Positions 52,597 to 63,184 of a stretch of DNA of 64,000 nt are shown here, piece by piece. Numbering within the stretch: position 1 is the stretch's first letter; each line of letters starts with the position of its first letter. Source of the DNA: Clostridium thermarum (lineage in GTDB: Bacteria > Bacillota > Clostridia > Clostridiales > Clostridiaceae). The stretch spans positions 2,423,860-2,487,859 of the forward strand of contig NZ_CP040924.1 in NCBI RefSeq assembly GCF_006351925.1, read 5' to 3'. The translations under genes and the position numbers were made by a program. The notes under the pieces are model-generated. The model was given only the letters and a program-made list of their open reading frames with translations. It did no database searches and was not told the DNA's origin.

Positions 52597-55500
52597 TTAT
52601 AAGGTTACTTCTACTTCATGTTCTCCGGCCTCCTGCCAAGGTACAATACCATTCTCCAGTCTAACTCCATTTAAAGAAATGGATTTTTCAGCACCTCTTC
52701 TCACAGTTATATTGTATTTACTGTTTCCTCTTCTGAATTCTATCTTATATTCCTCCCAGCTGTTTGGTATTGCCGGTTCAATTGTAAAGCCATTTTCGCC
52801 CTTATACCTGAGGCCAAGTATTGCCTCTATGCCCACTCTGTACATCCAACCGGCTGCACCGGTGTACCAGCTCCAACCACCTCTTCCTCCATGTGGTTCT
52901 CTCATATATACATCTGCTGCCATAACGTAGGGCTCTACCTTATATCTCTCACATTCCAAGGTTGTTTCTGAATGATTAACAGGATTTATCATATTAAAAT
53001 ACTTCCAGGCTTTATCACCATTTCCAAGCATGGCTTCAGCTAATATTACCCATATAGCTGCATGGGTATACTGAGCACCGTTCTCCCTAACCCCAGGCAC
53101 ATATCCTTTGATATATCCAGGTTCCAATTTAGAATTGTCAAAGGCCGGAGTTAGTAGTAAGATAATTCCCAAGTCATATTTAACCAGATATTTTTCCAGG
53201 GATGCCATAGCCTGCTTTGCTCTTTCCTTATCCCCTGCGCCGCTGATTATTGACCAAGATTGGGTTAGTGAGTCAATTTGACACTCATCATTTTGTATGG
53301 AGCCCAAAGGAGTTCCATCGTCAAAGTATGCCCTTCTGTACCAACTACCATCCCAAGCATACTTCTCAAGATTCTCCTTTATAAACTCAGCCTTTTCAAT
53401 ATATTTTTCAACCTTTTCAATGTCCCCTAGCTTGTTACAAATATCTTTAAAGCTTGTTAAAACGCTGTATAGGAACCAGCCCATCCATACACTTTCACCT
53501 TTTCCTTCGTTGCCCACTGTACTCATTCCATCGTTCCAGTCACCGCTGCCCATTAAAGGAATATTATGAACACCAAACTTCAAGGCCCTCTCTATTGCCT
53601 TTATGCAGTGCTCATATACAGTTCCGGTAACTTCACTTTTTCTGGCTACAGTGTATCTTTCGTCTTCTCCATCCTTTAGTGGTTCATCTTCCAGATAGCC
53701 TGCTCGCTCTTCCAATATAGAATAGTCGCCGGTGCTCTTTACATATTCTGCAGTAACGTATGGAAGCCACAACAGGTCATCGGAGAATCTTGTTCTTATA
53801 CCGCTGTCTACTACAGGATGCCACCAATGCTGAACATCTCCCTCCAAAAATTGTCTTTCAGCACTTCTCTTTATTTGCTCTCTTGTTATCTCCTTTTCAA
53901 TCAATCCTATATTCATTGAATCCTGTAGCTGGTCTCTATAGCCGTAGGCTCCGCCGGATTGGTAGAATGCCGTTCTTGACCAGTATCTGCAGGCCAAGGT
54001 TTGATACATAAGCCATCCATTAAGGAGCAAATCCATGGATTTGTCCGGTGTGGTAACTTTTATACGACCCAATATGTTATTCCAATACTCTACCGACTCT
54101 TCAAAAGCACTTCTTGCACCGGCAAGGTTACCATATCTTCTTATACAGTTCTGAAGTTCTTCTGTACTTTCACACTGGCCAAGAATCACTATCAGTGTCT
54201 TTTCTTCACCAGGCTCTAAATCCAGCTTTACATTTTCGCAAAGACATGGATCAATTCCGGCACCACATATATTGGACAGTCTGTCTTTTCGCATTCCTTG
54301 AGGAGAGAATATGCTCTTACCTCTGCCTAAAAATTCTTTTCTTGAACCTGTGAAGTTCTCTTCCTTTCCTCCGGCTATGTGAAGATATGTCTTTAATGTG
54401 CCAAAATGCTCACTATAAGGATTTTGGCCGGTAATGTACTTATTAACCTCATCTATTTCAGTTGTAATATATTGGGCTGTACTCTGGGGAGTAACTCCCA
54501 AAACTAAGTGAGCATAATAAGTTGCGGAAAGTGTTCTTCTCCTTTCGGTTCTGTTTTTCAAAGATACAATGAATACCTTACAGCTTTCCTTGGAGGGTAC
54601 AAACATTGTCTCTTGACCTTCAATTCCGTAGGCTTCATGAATAAATCTGGAATATCCAAAACCATGCTCTATTATATAGGTACCATTGTCTCTCATGGGT
54701 TTAGGAGTAATACTCCAGAAGTCGCCACTTTCTTCGTCTCTTATGAATAAGGCTTCTCCGGGTAAATCGCAAACAGGATCATTTGTCCAAGGTGTAATCT
54801 TGTTCTCCCTACTGTTCCTTGCCCAAGTATAAGCACTTCCACTTTCAGAAATATGAAAACCAAATTTATCGTTGGAGATTACATTTATCCACGGAGCAGG
54901 TGTTATTTTGAAGTTTTCTAATATAATTACGTAGGCATTATTATGCTTACTAAAGCCACCATAACCATTAAAGAAATATAGATCTGAAGGGTCGTAGTAG
55001 GTCTTCATTATCTTTCTGCTCAATGCTGCTATCTCGCTGCTGAATTCTACAGAATAAGCAGACTTAGCCCTCCACCTAAACTTATCTAAAATGGTTTCCT
55101 TTCTATTGGAGCTTGATTTATTCCTATTTTTATACATATTGATAACTTGATTTTCCCTGGTCTTTGTTCTTATATAGCTTACTGCATCTTTATCAAGTTC
55201 GTTATCATTTAGGTTTTGGATTCGTATTAAGTTAACGGTTTCTTGGTTATTTCCATTTATTTGCTCCATAAAGTTTCCGTTTTCTGAATCTATTACTAGT
55301 CTTGCAATGGCCATTAATAGTTCTATAGTACCTTCATCCATGGTTGTTCTGTTATGAACAAAAATATTTCCTTTGTTTCCACCTCCTCCTTTTCTCATTG
55401 CCAGCATATCTCTTACTGAATTTTGTAGTGGCTGAGCGTAAGACACTTCTTCCAGATTCAATATAATCAAGTCTACTTTTAAGCCCTTTAAGCCCCAGTA

Positions 55501-58500
55501 CTCATGGGCACTCATCAGCTGTCTCACATAATCCAAATCATTCTCATGTCTTATAATAAGAAGGACAATAGGTAAATCTCCGGATATTCCATAGGCCCAC
55601 AAATCTCTTTGATGTTTTTTAATATTTCTAATATAGTGCCCTCTTTGCATAAGCTGCTCATTTATAAACAGTATTTTAGAGGCCATAATTTGGTAAAGAT
55701 TTGCCTGGGTAGATTTTATACCCATGTACTTCATTTCTACCTGGCTTTCAGTCCAAGAGAGCTCAAAGGCTCTATTAATATTCTGGAATTCCCTGTACTT
55801 CTTAGATAATTCTGTTGCTTCTTCCTTTGAATCTGCAACTGCAATTGTAAATGCAATTTTGCAGCTCTCTCCGCTCCTTAATCTTATTCTTCTTCTCATG
55901 CTTATGATTGGATCTAATACTGCGCCTACGGTATTTTGCAGAGGGGCATCTTTATCCATTGCCACAGGATTATACAGAGTTCTTCCTCTACCTATAAAAT
56001 TCAATCTGCTGGTTTCATATTGTAGATTTCCAATAGCCTCACCCTGTAATGCTATTGTTTGCATTAACCAAGGCTTCTTTTGTCCTTTTGCCCGAGGTCG
56101 TCTATTGGCTAATATGCAGCCTGTAGCTTCCACATACTCTGTCCCTATAAACAAATTACTAAAAGCAGGATGAACAAGGTCTGCGTTATAAGGAGCCAAG
56201 GTAACCTCACAATAAGATGTGATCTCCAATATAACTTCTTCTGTACCATGGTTGGTAAGATTTATTCTTCTTATCTCTGCATTATCTTCTCCGCTTACTG
56301 TAATCTCTGTATGTGAAGAAATATTTCCGTCTCTTCTCTTAAATTCAACCTTATCCATTGAAAAGATAACCTGATAATCAGTGCCTTCATTTTTACATGG
56401 TTCATAGGTTGAGCTCCAGTACGTATTTTCATTCAAGTTTTTTATATAAAAGAACATACCGCTGCTGTCATCGGTAGCGTCTTCCCTCCACCTATACAAG
56501 GTCATATCTTCTTTTTTAGCATAGCCGCTTCCACTGTTTGAAATCATCATGCTATAGGTTCCATTGGATAGTATATTGGTTTCCGGTACCTCTGTCAGCG
56601 CTGTGTTATAGGCTCTTACAAATAAACTATACTTTTCATTCACTCCCTCATGAACCTTAAAGGTCACTTCTCTATCGTAAACTACATTTCTTGGTACCTT
56701 TTCCTGCAATAGCAGTTCAGTTGCCTTAACTTCAGGAATACTATGGAAACGTTCAACAAGGGCATCCCTATTTAGCACATTATTCAGTGCCATAAGGCTC
56801 ATACCCTGGTGATGTACCATAAAGCACTTTACAACAGCCTTATTTTTACCTTTTGGCAGCCTTTCCCTAGTATAGTCCGCTGCCTCATATAGGCCATATT
56901 TGCCTTCCATACCTTCCTTGATAAGTCTTTTGATATTCTCTACGCCTCCTTTTAGTCCCTTCTGAAGAGAAATAACGGTGGCATAAGGTGAGACTACCAA
57001 TTCATTTGATAACCCTCTCTTTAGTCCAATACCGGGTATACCAAAAGCCTTATATTGATAGTTCATAGCATTGTCAAAATAATAAAATGCTGACTCTGAT
57101 ATTCCCCAAGGCACATTTCTCTCCCTGCAGTATATCTTTTGTCCTTCAATTACCGCCTTGTAGGTTTCATCAATCAAGGTATCAGGATAGGTCTTCATAA
57201 TAAGCAAGGGCATAAAGTATTCAAACATAGTTCCACTCCAGGACACTAAGCCTTTGGACTTTCCCATAAAAGTCATTGCACGGCCAAGTTTAAACCAATG
57301 TTTCTGTTCCACATCTCCCTTTGCTATTGCCATAAAGCTGGCACATCTTGCCTCAGAAGCAAGCAAGTCGTAATAACTATTATTCAGAGCATCCTTTTCC
57401 ATATCATATCCAATTGAGAAGAGCTGTCTCTTTCTATCATAAACCACCCTAAAATCTGTGTTCTCAACAAACTTTACAAGCCTCCTTATCAATTTGGATG
57501 CTCTATTTATATGCTGCATAATTTCCTTATTACCATTTGCAATAAGCTCAGAAAAGCTCTCAAAATCATTGTTTTCGAAATTATCATTGTTTAACTTCCT
57601 AAACTTTTGCAAAGCTCTATCCAGCAGCACTGTAATATCCTTGAATGCACTATTGTTTACTATACTTATAAACTCATTTTTAATTTCCTGCGGGATATGA
57701 TTTTCGCAGCAGACTATATCCACCCAAGGAACATATCTTTGGAATTCACTAAGGAATTTGCTGCAGCTATTCTTCAGCTTAGAATTCCAATACAAGTTTT
57801 TTCCTTCTACATTCTTCTCTATTTCAATAACCTTGCTCCAAAGTTCCATCAAGAAGTTCTTCCAGGATACTAAGTCCATAGAAAGACCAGGTATCTTTTT
57901 CATGATAGCTTCATAGGGTGCTTTTAAAGTTGTCTTTTCCTCAATCTCCTTAGCTGCTAACCTTATGGTATCCTCTATTCCCGCAATATAATTTTTACTT
58001 AATAGCGGTTCATCTAAATATATCTCTAGACAACGGGCTGCCAGCCACATATAAGCAACCATATTTCCACTATCAACGGTAGATATGTATCTTGGATATA
58101 GGGGTTCTTTTGTTACTGTATCATACCAGTTGAAAAGATGGCCTTTATAACCTATGAGACCTTCAATAGTAATCATGGTCTTATCGATTCTGTCAATGGT
58201 TTCGTTTATACCGATATAGCCCAAATCATGGGCACAGATATTACTTGTAAGCCCCATACCTATATTTGTTGGTGAGGTCCTATGGGCAACCCCATTAGGT
58301 GGACTTTCTTGATAGTTATCCGGTGCCAGCCAATTATTCCCGCTGTTTACAAAGTCCTCAAAATAAGCCCAGATCTCTCTGCTTAGCCTTCTGAGTAATT
58401 CTCTATCCTCCTTGCTATAAGTATACTCCTTTGGTGAGTATTCCTTACTTATATAGTAGGCAATATACGGACTTACAAACCACAATATGGTAGAAGGCAA

Positions 58501-61410
58501 CAAGATTAACCCAAAATATAAGTAGCTATTAAAAGCTAGAACTCCAATAAGTGCAGCCAGTACGCTTGCGGGCCACATTCGGCTTATATATGATTTAAAA
58601 TCCTTTCCGCTGGTTGCTTCTGCATCAGCAGCAGTCTGCCATTCTAAGAGATTTCTTTTGCTTATGAAAAGCCTGTAAAGTGTTCTTATTATAGCATCAC
58701 ACATCAAATATGCCATGTAAGGAATAAAGCAAAATAACAAGAAAATCTGTTCAGCCGCCATTATGACATTCCTAAAACGGCCGGTAAGGTTAAGACCTTT
58801 GCTTGGTGCTACAACAGCGTCAGATACATCAAAAAATACGGGACATATTATAGAAAGAAAAGCCACTATTATCCAAGGTTCCTCTGTGGGCAATATACTC
58901 AGTGCAAGTAGTATAAGTATGACAATAGAAGGAGTTATAAGGCTTCTTCTCAAGTTATCAAATATCTTCCACTTAGACAAGCCACTTAAGGAACTTTTTT
59001 TAAAAAGCCACGGTAATAGCTGCCAATCTCCTCTAACCCATCTATGCAGCCTTTTACTACTTGAATTATAATATGCCGGATATCCATCAATGAGTTCAAT
59101 ATCTGTAACCAATGCTGTTCTGGCATAATTGCCCTCTAAAAGATCGTGGCTTAAAACCGCATTTTCAGGTATTTCTCCCTTTAATACCGTTTCAAACACA
59201 TCTATATCATATATGCCTTTTCCGGTAAAAATACCCTCTCCAAAGAGATCCTGATAAACATCAGACACCGCAGAGGTATACATATCCAATCCTGTTTCGC
59301 CGGAGAATATTCTAGAAAAAGGAGTCTTGTTTGCTACCAATGTTGCTACACTAACCCTAGGCTGCATAATTCCATATCCTCGAATTACTTTCTTTTTATT
59401 TTTGTCAATCACGGCACGGTTCAAAACATGGCTCATAGCTCCAATTAACCGCTTTGCAGCGTCCCTAGGCAAAATGGTATCCGCATCCAGAGTAATTACA
59501 TATTTAACAGCTTTAAGTTGGCTTAAATCACTGCTGATAACATTGTAGGTGGTATTCTTATCACCTCTAAGCAGGGCATTAAACTCCATGAGCTTTCCCC
59601 TTTTTCTTTCCCATCCCATCCATACTCCCTGTTTGTCATTATACTTTCTGTATCTGCAGAGAAAATAGAAGATATCATTATTTTCTTGACAATACTTTTC
59701 ATTCAATTGTCTAATGTGCTTTAGTGCATAATTGACAATAGCTTCATCATTTTTTGAATGTTCTTCCTTACTGTCCGGAAAGTCTGCTAATAATGCAAAA
59801 TACAGATTTTTCTCCGAGTTTGCTAGGTAATATACCTCCAAGTCATCAATGAGTTCCTTTGCCCGCTTTTCACTATTGACTAAAGTAGGTATTACTACTA
59901 CAGTGGAACTTTCCACCGGTATTCCGTCTTCTAAGGATAATTTCGGTACAAATTTCGGATTGGCCAGAGAGTTTATGCTCCGATTCAGTATAGAGATTAC
60001 AATTTCACTGCAGGGAATAAGTATAGCTACCCCTCCAATAATATATCTCCACAAGACAACATTATTATCTCTTGATAAGCTTATTAACAGTGTAGCAGTT
60101 CCTATAAGGCCCATGCCGCAAATTAATATCCCCAGATAGAAAAACAGAGGATGATTTTTTATTGTATCAGCCAGCCTGTCGGGAATTCCCGGCTTATACT
60201 TTATCTTCTTCTTTAAAATATTTATTCCATCATCTATTAGGTAGTACCCAATATGCTTCTTATACAGCTCTGACTCCTCTTTATCCTCGCTTTTTGCACA
60301 TTCTATGACCTTTTTTGCTACGAGGGCTTCTCCAATCCTAGCTTTTCTGGCCAATACCTCCAAACTGTGTCTATAATTATCTCTGGACTCAAAATCCATC
60401 TTTGAATAAATCTGTGCCGGGTCATCCTTTAGGATTTGCTCCACATAACTTAACTTTTCAAAGGAGTGCTTCCAATCTAATGCCCCCAAAACCCTTATAG
60501 AATTTATACTATTTCCAAGAGAAATCTGGTAATTGGCCTGTTTTCTATGTTCTCTGCTGACAGTCTTTTCTATATTGGATTGGTTAGCTTCCAAATTCTC
60601 ATTCAACCATGTGTAAACTTCGTCACTGTCAACTCCATTATCTCTGATTACTTTTATAATCCTTTCCACGAAATGAGAGGAAAAATTGAACTTTGTATTC
60701 TTCAATATCTCAATTTCCTGCTTTAGTTTCTTATCGGCATAGGCATTAATTACTCTGTCTGCAACAATCTCCCCCTGCCTTTTTTCCTTTAAGGCATAAA
60801 CTATCTTTTCTACGATATGGCTTATGTTTTGAATCAATGCGATTCTAAGCATAATGGGCAGCGCCCATAGTTCACCGCTGGTTAAAATGGTATTCTTCTG
60901 ATAAGCATTTATAAATCTCTCTATTCTTACTTCATCTACCAAACCGTCCGTATGTGATATTATTTCTACAGCAATCTGATAAACTCTCGGATATCCCTTC
61001 ATTATTCCTTTACTAATAACCGGAAGGTTTTTATAGTAGCTTTCAGGCATATTTGACTTTATATCTTTATATTCTTTTTGAATCAAATACAGATTGTCTA
61101 ACAGCCACTCCGCTGCCGGAACCATCTCTCTCTTGCTATCAGCTTCCTTATCAATATAGTCATAACCCTTCAATATATTTTGAAAACTCTTGTCAAGGCT
61201 TTTTATAAGCCTTCTCTTTGAGTTCATTTTTTTTGTTTCAGAAAAGTGAGTTGAAATCTGTACTGCGTGTTTTTCCAGGTCTTCATTGTTTACATATATG
61301 TTGGGAACGTCCTCCATTATATTTTCATCAATATATTCATAGTCCTCTAAAGCAATATGGATTATCCAGAATAAGGCTGCAGTCAAAATTGATAAGTATA
61401 TATATATCAT
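52597..61410 (-). CDS. Cyclic beta-1,2-glucan synthase (GT84-GH94 multidomain)
   Basis: A 2,937-residue membrane enzyme of the NdvB/ChvB type. Residues 1-480: N-terminal helix, helical cytosolic region, two helices. About 490-800: GT84-type glycosyltransferase (VVVIPTLVNSEKRAKEL, DADTILPRDAA at about 642, RWVRGDWQLLPW at about 790). About 815-985: membrane helices. About 1040-1575: glucoamylase-like domain (GLTSNICAHDLGYIG, WYDT, VPWGISESAFYYFD, MVHHQGMSLMALNNVL), the part thought to cyclise the chain. About 1580-2937: two beta-rich domains and the GH94 phosphorylase catalytic domain, with acid DWNDGMSTVG at about 2625. All key residues I looked for are present. The product is inferred to be cyclic or linear beta-1,2-glucan; no export gene is nearby. 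Confidence 0.93.
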   Translation of the reverse strand: MIYIYLSILTAALFWIIHIALEDYEYIDENIMEDVPNIYVNNEDLEKHAVQISTHFSETKKMNSKRRLIKSLDKSFQNILKGYDYIDKEADSKREMVPAAEWLLDNLYLIQKEYKDIKSNMPESYYKNLPVISKGIMKGYPRVYQIAVEIISHTDGLVDEVRIERFINAYQKNTILTSGELWALPIMLRIALIQNISHIVEKIVYALKEKRQGEIVADRVINAYADKKLKQEIEILKNTKFNFSSHFVERIIKVIRDNGVDSDEVYTWLNENLEANQSNIEKTVSREHRKQANYQISLGNSINSIRVLGALDWKHSFEKLSYVEQILKDDPAQIYSKMDFESRDNYRHSLEVLARKARIGEALVAKKVIECAKSEDKEESELYKKHIGYYLIDDGINILKKKIKYKPGIPDRLADTIKNHPLFFYLGILICGMGLIGTATLLISLSRDNNVVLWRYIIGGVAILIPCSEIVISILNRSINSLANPKFVPKLSLEDGIPVESSTVVVIPTLVNSEKRAKELIDDLEVYYLANSEKNLYFALLADFPDSKEEHSKNDEAIVNYALKHIRQLNEKYCQENNDIFYFLCRYRKYNDKQGVWMGWERKRGKLMEFNALLRGDKNTTYNVISSDLSQLKAVKYVITLDADTILPRDAAKRLIGAMSHVLNRAVIDKNKKKVIRGYGIMQPRVSVATLVANKTPFSRIFSGETGLDMYTSAVSDVYQDLFGEGIFTGKGIYDIDVFETVLKGEIPENAVLSHDLLEGNYARTALVTDIELIDGYPAYYNSSSKRLHRWVRGDWQLLPWLFKKSSLSGLSKWKIFDNLRRSLITPSIVILILLALSILPTEEPWIIVAFLSIICPVFFDVSDAVVAPSKGLNLTGRFRNVIMAAEQIFLLFCFIPYMAYLMCDAIIRTLYRLFISKRNLLEWQTAADAEATSGKDFKSYISRMWPASVLAALIGVLAFNSYLYFGLILLPSTILWFVSPYIAYYISKEYSPKEYTYSKEDRELLRRLSREIWAYFEDFVNSGNNWLAPDNYQESPPNGVAHRTSPTNIGMGLTSNICAHDLGYIGINETIDRIDKTMITIEGLIGYKGHLFNWYDTVTKEPLYPRYISTVDSGNMVAYMWLAARCLEIYLDEPLLSKNYIAGIEDTIRLAAKEIEEKTTLKAPYEAIMKKIPGLSMDLVSWKNFLMELWSKVIEIEKNVEGKNLYWNSKLKNSCSKFLSEFQRYVPWVDIVCCENHIPQEIKNEFISIVNNSAFKDITVLLDRALQKFRKLNNDNFENNDFESFSELIANGNKEIMQHINRASKLIRRLVKFVENTDFRVVYDRKRQLFSIGYDMEKDALNNSYYDLLASEARCASFMAIAKGDVEQKHWFKLGRAMTFMGKSKGLVSWSGTMFEYFMPLLIMKTYPDTLIDETYKAVIEGQKIYCRERNVPWGISESAFYYFDNAMNYQYKAFGIPGIGLKRGLSNELVVSPYATVISLQKGLKGGVENIKRLIKEGMEGKYGLYEAADYTRERLPKGKNKAVVKCFMVHHQGMSLMALNNVLNRDALVERFHSIPEVKATELLLQEKVPRNVVYDREVTFKVHEGVNEKYSLFVRAYNTALTEVPETNILSNGTYSMMISNSGSGYAKKEDMTLYRWREDATDDSSGMFFYIKNLNENTYWSSTYEPCKNEGTDYQVIFSMDKVEFKRRDGNISSHTEITVSGEDNAEIRRINLTNHGTEEVILEITSYCEVTLAPYNADLVHPAFSNLFIGTEYVEATGCILANRRPRAKGQKKPWLMQTIALQGEAIGNLQYETSRLNFIGRGRTLYNPVAMDKDAPLQNTVGAVLDPIISMRRRIRLRSGESCKIAFTIAVADSKEEATELSKKYREFQNINRAFELSWTESQVEMKYMGIKSTQANLYQIMASKILFINEQLMQRGHYIRNIKKHQRDLWAYGISGDLPIVLLIIRHENDLDYVRQLMSAHEYWGLKGLKVDLIILNLEEVSYAQPLQNSVRDMLAMRKGGGGNKGNIFVHNRTTMDEGTIELLMAIARLVIDSENGNFMEQINGNNQETVNLIRIQNLNDNELDKDAVSYIRTKTRENQVINMYKNRNKSSSNRKETILDKFRWRAKSAYSVEFSSEIAALSRKIMKTYYDPSDLYFFNGYGGFSKHNNAYVIILENFKITPAPWINVISNDKFGFHISESGSAYTWARNSRENKITPWTNDPVCDLPGEALFIRDEESGDFWSITPKPMRDNGTYIIEHGFGYSRFIHEAYGIEGQETMFVPSKESCKVFIVSLKNRTERRRTLSATYYAHLVLGVTPQSTAQYITTEIDEVNKYITGQNPYSEHFGTLKTYLHIAGGKEENFTGSRKEFLGRGKSIFSPQGMRKDRLSNICGAGIDPCLCENVKLDLEPGEEKTLIVILGQCESTEELQNCIRRYGNLAGARSAFEESVEYWNNILGRIKVTTPDKSMDLLLNGWLMYQTLACRYWSRTAFYQSGGAYGYRDQLQDSMNIGLIEKEITREQIKRSAERQFLEGDVQHWWHPVVDSGIRTRFSDDLLWLPYVTAEYVKSTGDYSILEERAGYLEDEPLKDGEDERYTVARKSEVTGTVYEHCIKAIERALKFGVHNIPLMGSGDWNDGMSTVGNEGKGESVWMGWFLYSVLTSFKDICNKLGDIEKVEKYIEKAEFIKENLEKYAWDGSWYRRAYFDDGTPLGSIQNDECQIDSLTQSWSIISGAGDKERAKQAMASLEKYLVKYDLGIILLLTPAFDNSKLEPGYIKGYVPGVRENGAQYTHAAIWVILAEAMLGNGDKAWKYFNMINPVNHSETTLECERYKVEPYVMAADVYMREPHGGRGGWSWYTGAAGWMYRVGIEAILGLRYKGENGFTIEPAIPNSWEEYKIEFRRGNSKYNITVRRGAEKSISLNGVRLENGIVPWQEAGEHEVEVTL

Positions 61411-61487
61411 CCCATATCTCCCTCCAAAACCAGTAACTTTTTATGTGCCTTAAATTATTATTACCTAAAAAACAGGAAAATATAAAA

Positions 61488-61510
61488 AAAAGTGGCCTTC
61501 GCCACTTCTT
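61488..61510 (-). terminator. lysA terminator
   Basis: AAGTGGC, loop CTTC (minus strand GAAG), GCCACTT with eight T residues on the minus strand. Confidence 0.85.
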
Positions 61511-61519
61511 TCATAGATG

Positions 61520-62815
61520 TTACATTATTTCATTTTTTATAACGTCCTCGTAGGTCTCTCTCCTGCAAATAAGTCTTGTTGTACCCTTTGACGCCATCAC
61601 AACTGCAGCCTTAGGTATTTTATTATAGTTACTTGCCATAGAATATCCATATGCTCCTGTGGAAAGCACTGCCAGTATATCTCCACTTTTAACTTCAGGT
61701 ATAGTTATATCAGTCAATAGTATATCTCCAGATTCACAGCATTTCCCTGAGATGGTAACCTGCTCACTTTCTCCACCTTTGACTTTGTTGGCTATAACAC
61801 ATTCATATTGGGCTCTATATAGGGCTGGTCTTATATTGTCAGTCATTCCTCCATCCACAGCCACATACTTTCTTATTTCCGGAATTTCCTTTATAGCCCC
61901 TACAGTATATAGTGTAATACCGGCATTACCGACTATGGATCTGCCAGGTTCAATGGTCAGCATCGGCGGCACAATGGTGAGCTCCTTGCACTTTTCTTCA
62001 TAAGTCTCAATTATTTTACTGCAATACTCTTCAATACTGTAAGGCTTATCCCCTTCTTTATAGTAGATACCAAAACCACCGCCTAAGTCCAGTTCAGAAA
62101 GCATATATCCTGTCTCATCATAGATATTCTGCATTAAAGTCAACATTATATTTGTAGCATCCTTATAGGGCTCTGTTTCAAAAATCTGAGACCCAATATG
62201 GCAGTGTATTCCCACCAGTTCTACATTTTCCTTTTCAATTGCACTTTTCACAGCCTTTAAAGTGTTATTATTCAGCAGGGTAAAGCCAAACTTGGAATCT
62301 ACCTGCCCAGTCTTTATATAATCATGGGTATGTGCTTCTATGCCTGGTGTAAGACGAAGCAGAATGTTCTGATTTACCTTGTATTCACCTGCAACTGCAC
62401 TGATAATTTCTATTTCTGAGAAATTATCCACTACAAACCTGCCTACTCCCAGCTTAACACCCATCTCAATTTCTTCCACAGTCTTATTATTTCCATGAAA
62501 ATAAACCCTTTCCATGGGAAATCCACTTTTGTATGCCGTATATAGTTCTCCTCCGGATACCACATCCAAACATAGACCTTCCTCTTTTATTATGTTACAC
62601 ATTGTCAATGTAAGAAACGCCTTTCCTGCATATGCAACTCTATTTTTATTTTCATTCACTTTGAAAGCTTTGATGTATCTCCTGCAGTTGTCTCTTAATA
62701 GCTCCTCGTCATAAACATACAGGGGTGTACCAAACTCCTTTACCATATCTGTACACTTTACACCACCTACTGTGAGTTCATTATCTATTATATTCATACT
62801 ACCAAACAACCTCAT
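61520..62815 (-). CDS. lysA: Diaminopimelate decarboxylase
   Basis: A 431-residue PLP enzyme, last step of lysine synthesis (meso-diaminopimelate to L-lysine). PLP lysine in RVAYAGKAFLTLTMCN; HCHIGSQI; LDLGGGFGIYY; the EPGRSIVGNAG phosphate site; and the catalytic C-E-SGD segment CCESGDIL. The end GAYGYSMASNYN is typical. GGAGGG ribosome site. It is preceded by a lysine riboswitch, though about 340 bases separate the terminator and the start codon, with a small frame in between. Confidence 0.97.
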   Translation of the reverse strand: MRLFGSMNIIDNELTVGGVKCTDMVKEFGTPLYVYDEELLRDNCRRYIKAFKVNENKNRVAYAGKAFLTLTMCNIIKEEGLCLDVVSGGELYTAYKSGFPMERVYFHGNNKTVEEIEMGVKLGVGRFVVDNFSEIEIISAVAGEYKVNQNILLRLTPGIEAHTHDYIKTGQVDSKFGFTLLNNNTLKAVKSAIEKENVELVGIHCHIGSQIFETEPYKDATNIMLTLMQNIYDETGYMLSELDLGGGFGIYYKEGDKPYSIEEYCSKIIETYEEKCKELTIVPPMLTIEPGRSIVGNAGITLYTVGAIKEIPEIRKYVAVDGGMTDNIRPALYRAQYECVIANKVKGGESEQVTISGKCCESGDILLTDITIPEVKSGDILAVLSTGAYGYSMASNYNKIPKAAVVMASKGTTRLICRRETYEDVIKNEIM

Positions 62816-62845
62816 TTTTTATCCCTCCATCCTCAATTTTTAAGC

Positions 62846-62962
62846 TCAAAGGGCACTTTCAACTACTTCTATGGCTCTTAATTTATTTTCCCTCTTAAGG
62901 GCACAGATTTTATGTATTTCATAAAAGTTATCATTATTGTTTATACTAAATATTTCAGACAT
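62846..62962 (-). CDS. Possible small protein upstream of lysA, 38 residues
   Basis: ATG 62962 follows a GGGGG-type ribosome site and opens MSEIFSINNNDNFYEIHKIC...RAIEVVESAL, stopping 30 bases ahead of lysA. It is charged and helical, with no signal and no known family. Placed between the lysine riboswitch terminator and lysA on the same transcript. It may be a real small gene, a leader peptide or a chance frame. Confidence 0.4.
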   Translation of the reverse strand: MSEIFSINNNDNFYEIHKICALKRENKLRAIEVVESAL

Positions 62963-63149
62963 TCTATCGGCCCCCTAGAGGTATTCTTCATTCCTAATTA
63001 CACTACAGATGACCTAGTAATAATTTCATCTATTACTATTTTATCCATAAAAGTAAAGGATGTGAGCATTTCTATAAATTCACCAAAATAATATTTTAGT
63101 ATTGTAAAGTTTATCCGTGGATCTGACTCATAAAAATAATATTTAGATA
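62963..63149 (-). other. Spacer between the lysine riboswitch and the lysA unit
   Basis: No convincing gene. One frame on the minus strand is open for about 60 codons across 63050-63170 and reads plausibly as protein (SDPRINFTILKYYFGEFIEM), but has no usable start or ribosome site. It may be a relic. Confidence 0.35.
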
Positions 63150-63183
63150 ATAAAAATACAGCAAAGGAACACCTTTGCTGTAT
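63150..63183 (-). terminator. Terminator of the lysine riboswitch
   Basis: ATACAGCAAAGG (63156-63167) pairs with CCTTTGCTGTAT (63172-63183); on the minus strand five T residues follow. Confidence 0.88.
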
Positions 63184-63184
63184 A

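Noticed and set aside
55724..56173. 149-codon plus-strand frame inside the glucan synthase gene
   Set aside because: Antisense to an intact domain; no ribosome site.
63050..63170. Minus-strand open stretch upstream of lysA as a gene
   Set aside because: Protein-like but without usable start or ribosome site, and it runs back into the riboswitch terminator; kept only as a possible relic.
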